Below the pieces are notes generated by a model that did not search any database, had not been told where the DNA came from, and saw only the letters and a program-made list of their open reading frames with translations. A stretch of 37,686 nt of DNA from an uncultured Photobacterium sp. (GTDB taxonomy: Bacteria; Pseudomonadota; Gammaproteobacteria; Enterobacterales; Vibrionaceae): contig NZ_CANMZV010000016.1 in the NCBI RefSeq assembly GCF_947502415.1, positions 1-37,686 on the forward strand, in the 5' to 3' direction. Every line of letters begins with the position of its first letter. Within the stretch, counting starts at the first letter, position 1. Of this stretch, positions 36,063 through 37,686 are shown one piece after another. Position numbers and translations under genes: made by a program.

Positions 36063-36515
36063 TTATAGTGTTTCTTGCTGAATCGCCACCTGCGATTCAA
36101 TCCCCTGAATACTGTCTACAAGCAAGGACGAAAGCTTAGCTTTTTGCTTGTTATTGAAATCGTACATTACGACATCTGCCTTACCAAATGTCGCCACCGC
36201 ACCCAGTTTTTTGCTAACAACGGCATACTCCATCGTAAAACGATCATCATGCAACTCTGACACGCGGCTACCAATATACAAAGTATCCGGATAAGTCACC
36301 GGCAACTTGAAACAACAGCTTGTTTCACTCAATACCGGGCCAATACCGGTTTTATACATTTCTTCCATCAGTGCGACTTCACGGAAGTACTCTATCCTCG
36401 CCGTTTCAAAATAACGAAAATAGACCACATTATTGACATGTTGGAAGGCATCCATTTCACCCCATGCAACCGGAATCTCAGTAATAACGGGATAGTCTTT
36501 CAATAGTTCTTTCAT
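36063..36515 (-). CDS. 4HBT-type acyl-CoA thioesterase (YbgC-like)
   Basis: From the ATG at 36515 the product is 150 aa: a single hotdog domain with the motif VAWGEMDAFQHVNNVVYFRYFETARIEYF (about residues 17-45). The Asp in this motif is the catalytic residue of the 4-hydroxybenzoyl-CoA thioesterase family. It hydrolyses an acyl-CoA; the substrate is unknown. AAGGAG precedes the ATG at 36515 with correct spacing; a GTG at 36521 overlaps that site and is rejected. It is a single gene beside the IS remnant. Confidence 0.87.
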   Translation of the reverse strand: MKELLKDYPVITEIPVAWGEMDAFQHVNNVVYFRYFETARIEYFREVALMEEMYKTGIGPVLSETSCCFKLPVTYPDTLYIGSRVSELHDDRFTMEYAVVSKKLGAVATFGKADVVMYDFNNKQKAKLSSLLVDSIQGIESQVAIQQETL

Positions 36516-36928
36516 TTGCACTCCTTGCTGTAATAGTTATATCAAAAGCAAATTAACCTCATAGCCCATTATGGCAAACCCCAATAGAGCATTTAATCTA
36601 AGTATGAATTAACCATATAACACCCTAAAGAAAGTGCCAAATCCATCTAACATTGAGTAAGCTTAACCACTATTCCAGCGCCTATACCAACGCCTTTATA
36701 GCTCAAATTATGCGAACTTTAAAAATCCTGCCATTCAACTTTGACTAAGTTTTCTTCAGTTATGAAAGCGCTGTGCAAAAATACGCAAAAAAAAATGGCC
36801 GAATACCTTATTTTATAAAGGCTAGCGTCCTGTTTTGAGGTATCCTTAGCCACCTTTTTTATTGCTCGGCGGTATTTACCGACGGGCTGAAATTATGAGC
36901 CAGCATGCTCATAGATAAGAACCAGATT
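36516..36928. other. Leader region of the last gene with terminator-like hairpins
   Basis: 413 bp without a gene. Two structures stand out on the plus strand. GGCTA (36820-36824) pairs with TAGCC (36847-36851) and is followed by ACCTTTTTT. A 10-bp stem with one G-A mismatch lies at 36864-36887. ATACC (36803-36807) could pair with GGTAT (36839-36843) in competition with the first hairpin. Confidence 0.4.
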
Positions 36929-37686
36929 ATGCTTTACAACGACAATCTACCCGTACGTTTTCCGAAAGGAACATTTGCGATGTGCACTGTATACAGTTTT
37001 ACCGGTGCATCAATCTTAGCTTCAATTATTTTCTCTTTACTGCTATTCCTGTCGATCGACGAAGACCCAATGATGCAACTGCTCTTTGGCGGGCTGGCCG
37101 TAATTTTCGAATTAGGTAAATTCTTTGCCTGGTATGAATTTGGTGAACGCCGTGCCCGACGCAGCTACACAGGCGCTTTCTCAGCTTTTGCCTTCTATGC
37201 AGTGCTGGCTGCTATCTCTATTGGCGGTTCAGTCGGCGGGATCAACAGTGCAACCAACAAGGCACAGAGCCACGTCAATGTGCAACAAAGCAAAATTAAC
37301 AGCTACAACATGCAAATCGATGCCATCGAAAAACAGATTGATCTAAACAACGTTGCTGCCAAGAAATATATCCAGATGGCGCGTATCGCAACCGGTGTTG
37401 CCCGCATCCAGAAACAAAATGACAAACTGCGCCAGCAACAACAACAACTTGCTGTCGAACGTGACAGTCTGCCTGTGGTTAGCCAAGGCTCAGTACTTGG
37501 CCTGATTGACAGCCTTGCCAAGTCGCTCAATGTGCAGACACAAACGGCACAGTTAGGGCTGGTCGTATTCTTGTCCGTACTACTCGATTTCTTCGCGGCT
37601 TTCTTTGTTGGCCTGATCGGTGAAGAGCTTCGATTCAGAAATCAATTCCATCGGCTCAACCCAATCACTATTGATACTTTCAACAC
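36929..37686 (+). CDS. Coiled-coil membrane protein, C-terminus cut by the window edge
   Basis: The frame runs open from ATG 36929 to the last base (252 codons visible, no stop). It shows two hydrophobic segments near residues 24-45 and 50-65, a third near 82-100, a long Gln/Lys-rich coiled coil (about 105-190), and a further hydrophobic segment near 207-235. It looks like an inner-membrane protein with an internal coiled coil. I recall similar Vibrio hypothetical membrane proteins but no function. ATG 36980 has a better ribosome-binding site (AAAGGA) and may be the real start. Confidence 0.7.
   Translation, partial: MLYNDNLPVRFPKGTFAMCTVYSFTGASILASIIFSLLLFLSIDEDPMMQLLFGGLAVIFELGKFFAWYEFGERRARRSYTGAFSAFAFYAVLAAISIGGSVGGINSATNKAQSHVNVQQSKINSYNMQIDAIEKQIDLNNVAAKKYIQMARIATGVARIQKQNDKLRQQQQQLAVERDSLPVVSQGSVLGLIDSLAKSLNVQTQTAQLGLVVFLSVLLDFFAAFFVGLIGEELRFRNQFHRLNPITIDTFN

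Overview
The window looks like chromosomal DNA of a Vibrionaceae member, probably Photobacterium or a close relative rather than a core Vibrio. This rests on a LuxT orthologue, a CsrB-family RNA, the sstT, ylqF, pqiABC and phhAB gene set, and moderate GC with AT-rich intergenic regions. The genus is an inference. I saw no tRNA, rRNA or CRISPR array. The only mobile-element trace is a decayed IS5/IS903-type remnant.

Layout. 1-2.2 kb: end of a VWA/TPR protein and batD (aerotolerance-type operon). 2.5-3.8 kb: sstT, a Ser/Thr symporter. 3.9-4.7 kb (minus): a small membrane-anchored protein and luxT. 5.3-9.9 kb: a long-chain acyl-CoA ligase, a YdcF-type DUF218 protein, yqfB (minus) and the ribosome-assembly GTPase ylqF. 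9.9-12.8 kb: two minus-strand RNA loci flanking an MFS transporter. One is a candidate sigma54-transcribed small RNA of about 150 nt with no family I can assign. The other is a clear CsrB-type regulatory RNA with a UvrY/VarA-like box upstream. 12.8-17.1 kb: a hybrid histidine kinase divergent from a small periplasmic binding-type protein and a porin-like protein.

17.2-22.2 kb: a ROK sugar kinase, a small conserved protein, and pqiABC (lipid transport/envelope, minus). 22.6-29.1 kb: phenylalanine/tyrosine catabolism. phhAB (minus) diverges from hmgA-fahA-maiA-aacS (plus), with TyrR-like boxes between. Together these convert Phe to Tyr, and homogentisate to fumarate plus acetoacetyl-CoA. The aminotransferase and 4-hydroxyphenylpyruvate dioxygenase steps are not encoded here. 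29.2-33.0 kb: a COG0523 metallochaperone-type GTPase, then an overlapping tldD/tldE-like pair (putative metalloprotease). Perfect inverted repeats lie in both leaders.

33.1-37.7 kb: a small conserved protein, an outer-membrane beta-barrel protein, a 39-codon ORF coupled to a LysR regulator, an internally deleted IS transposase, a 4HBT thioesterase, and the first part of a coiled-coil membrane protein cut by the window edge.

The strongest candidates for something undescribed are the sigma54-driven RNA at about 10.16-10.32 kb, which carries a 10-nt match to the Qrr pairing core but lacks the rest of the Qrr signature, and the COG0523/TldD/TldE block.
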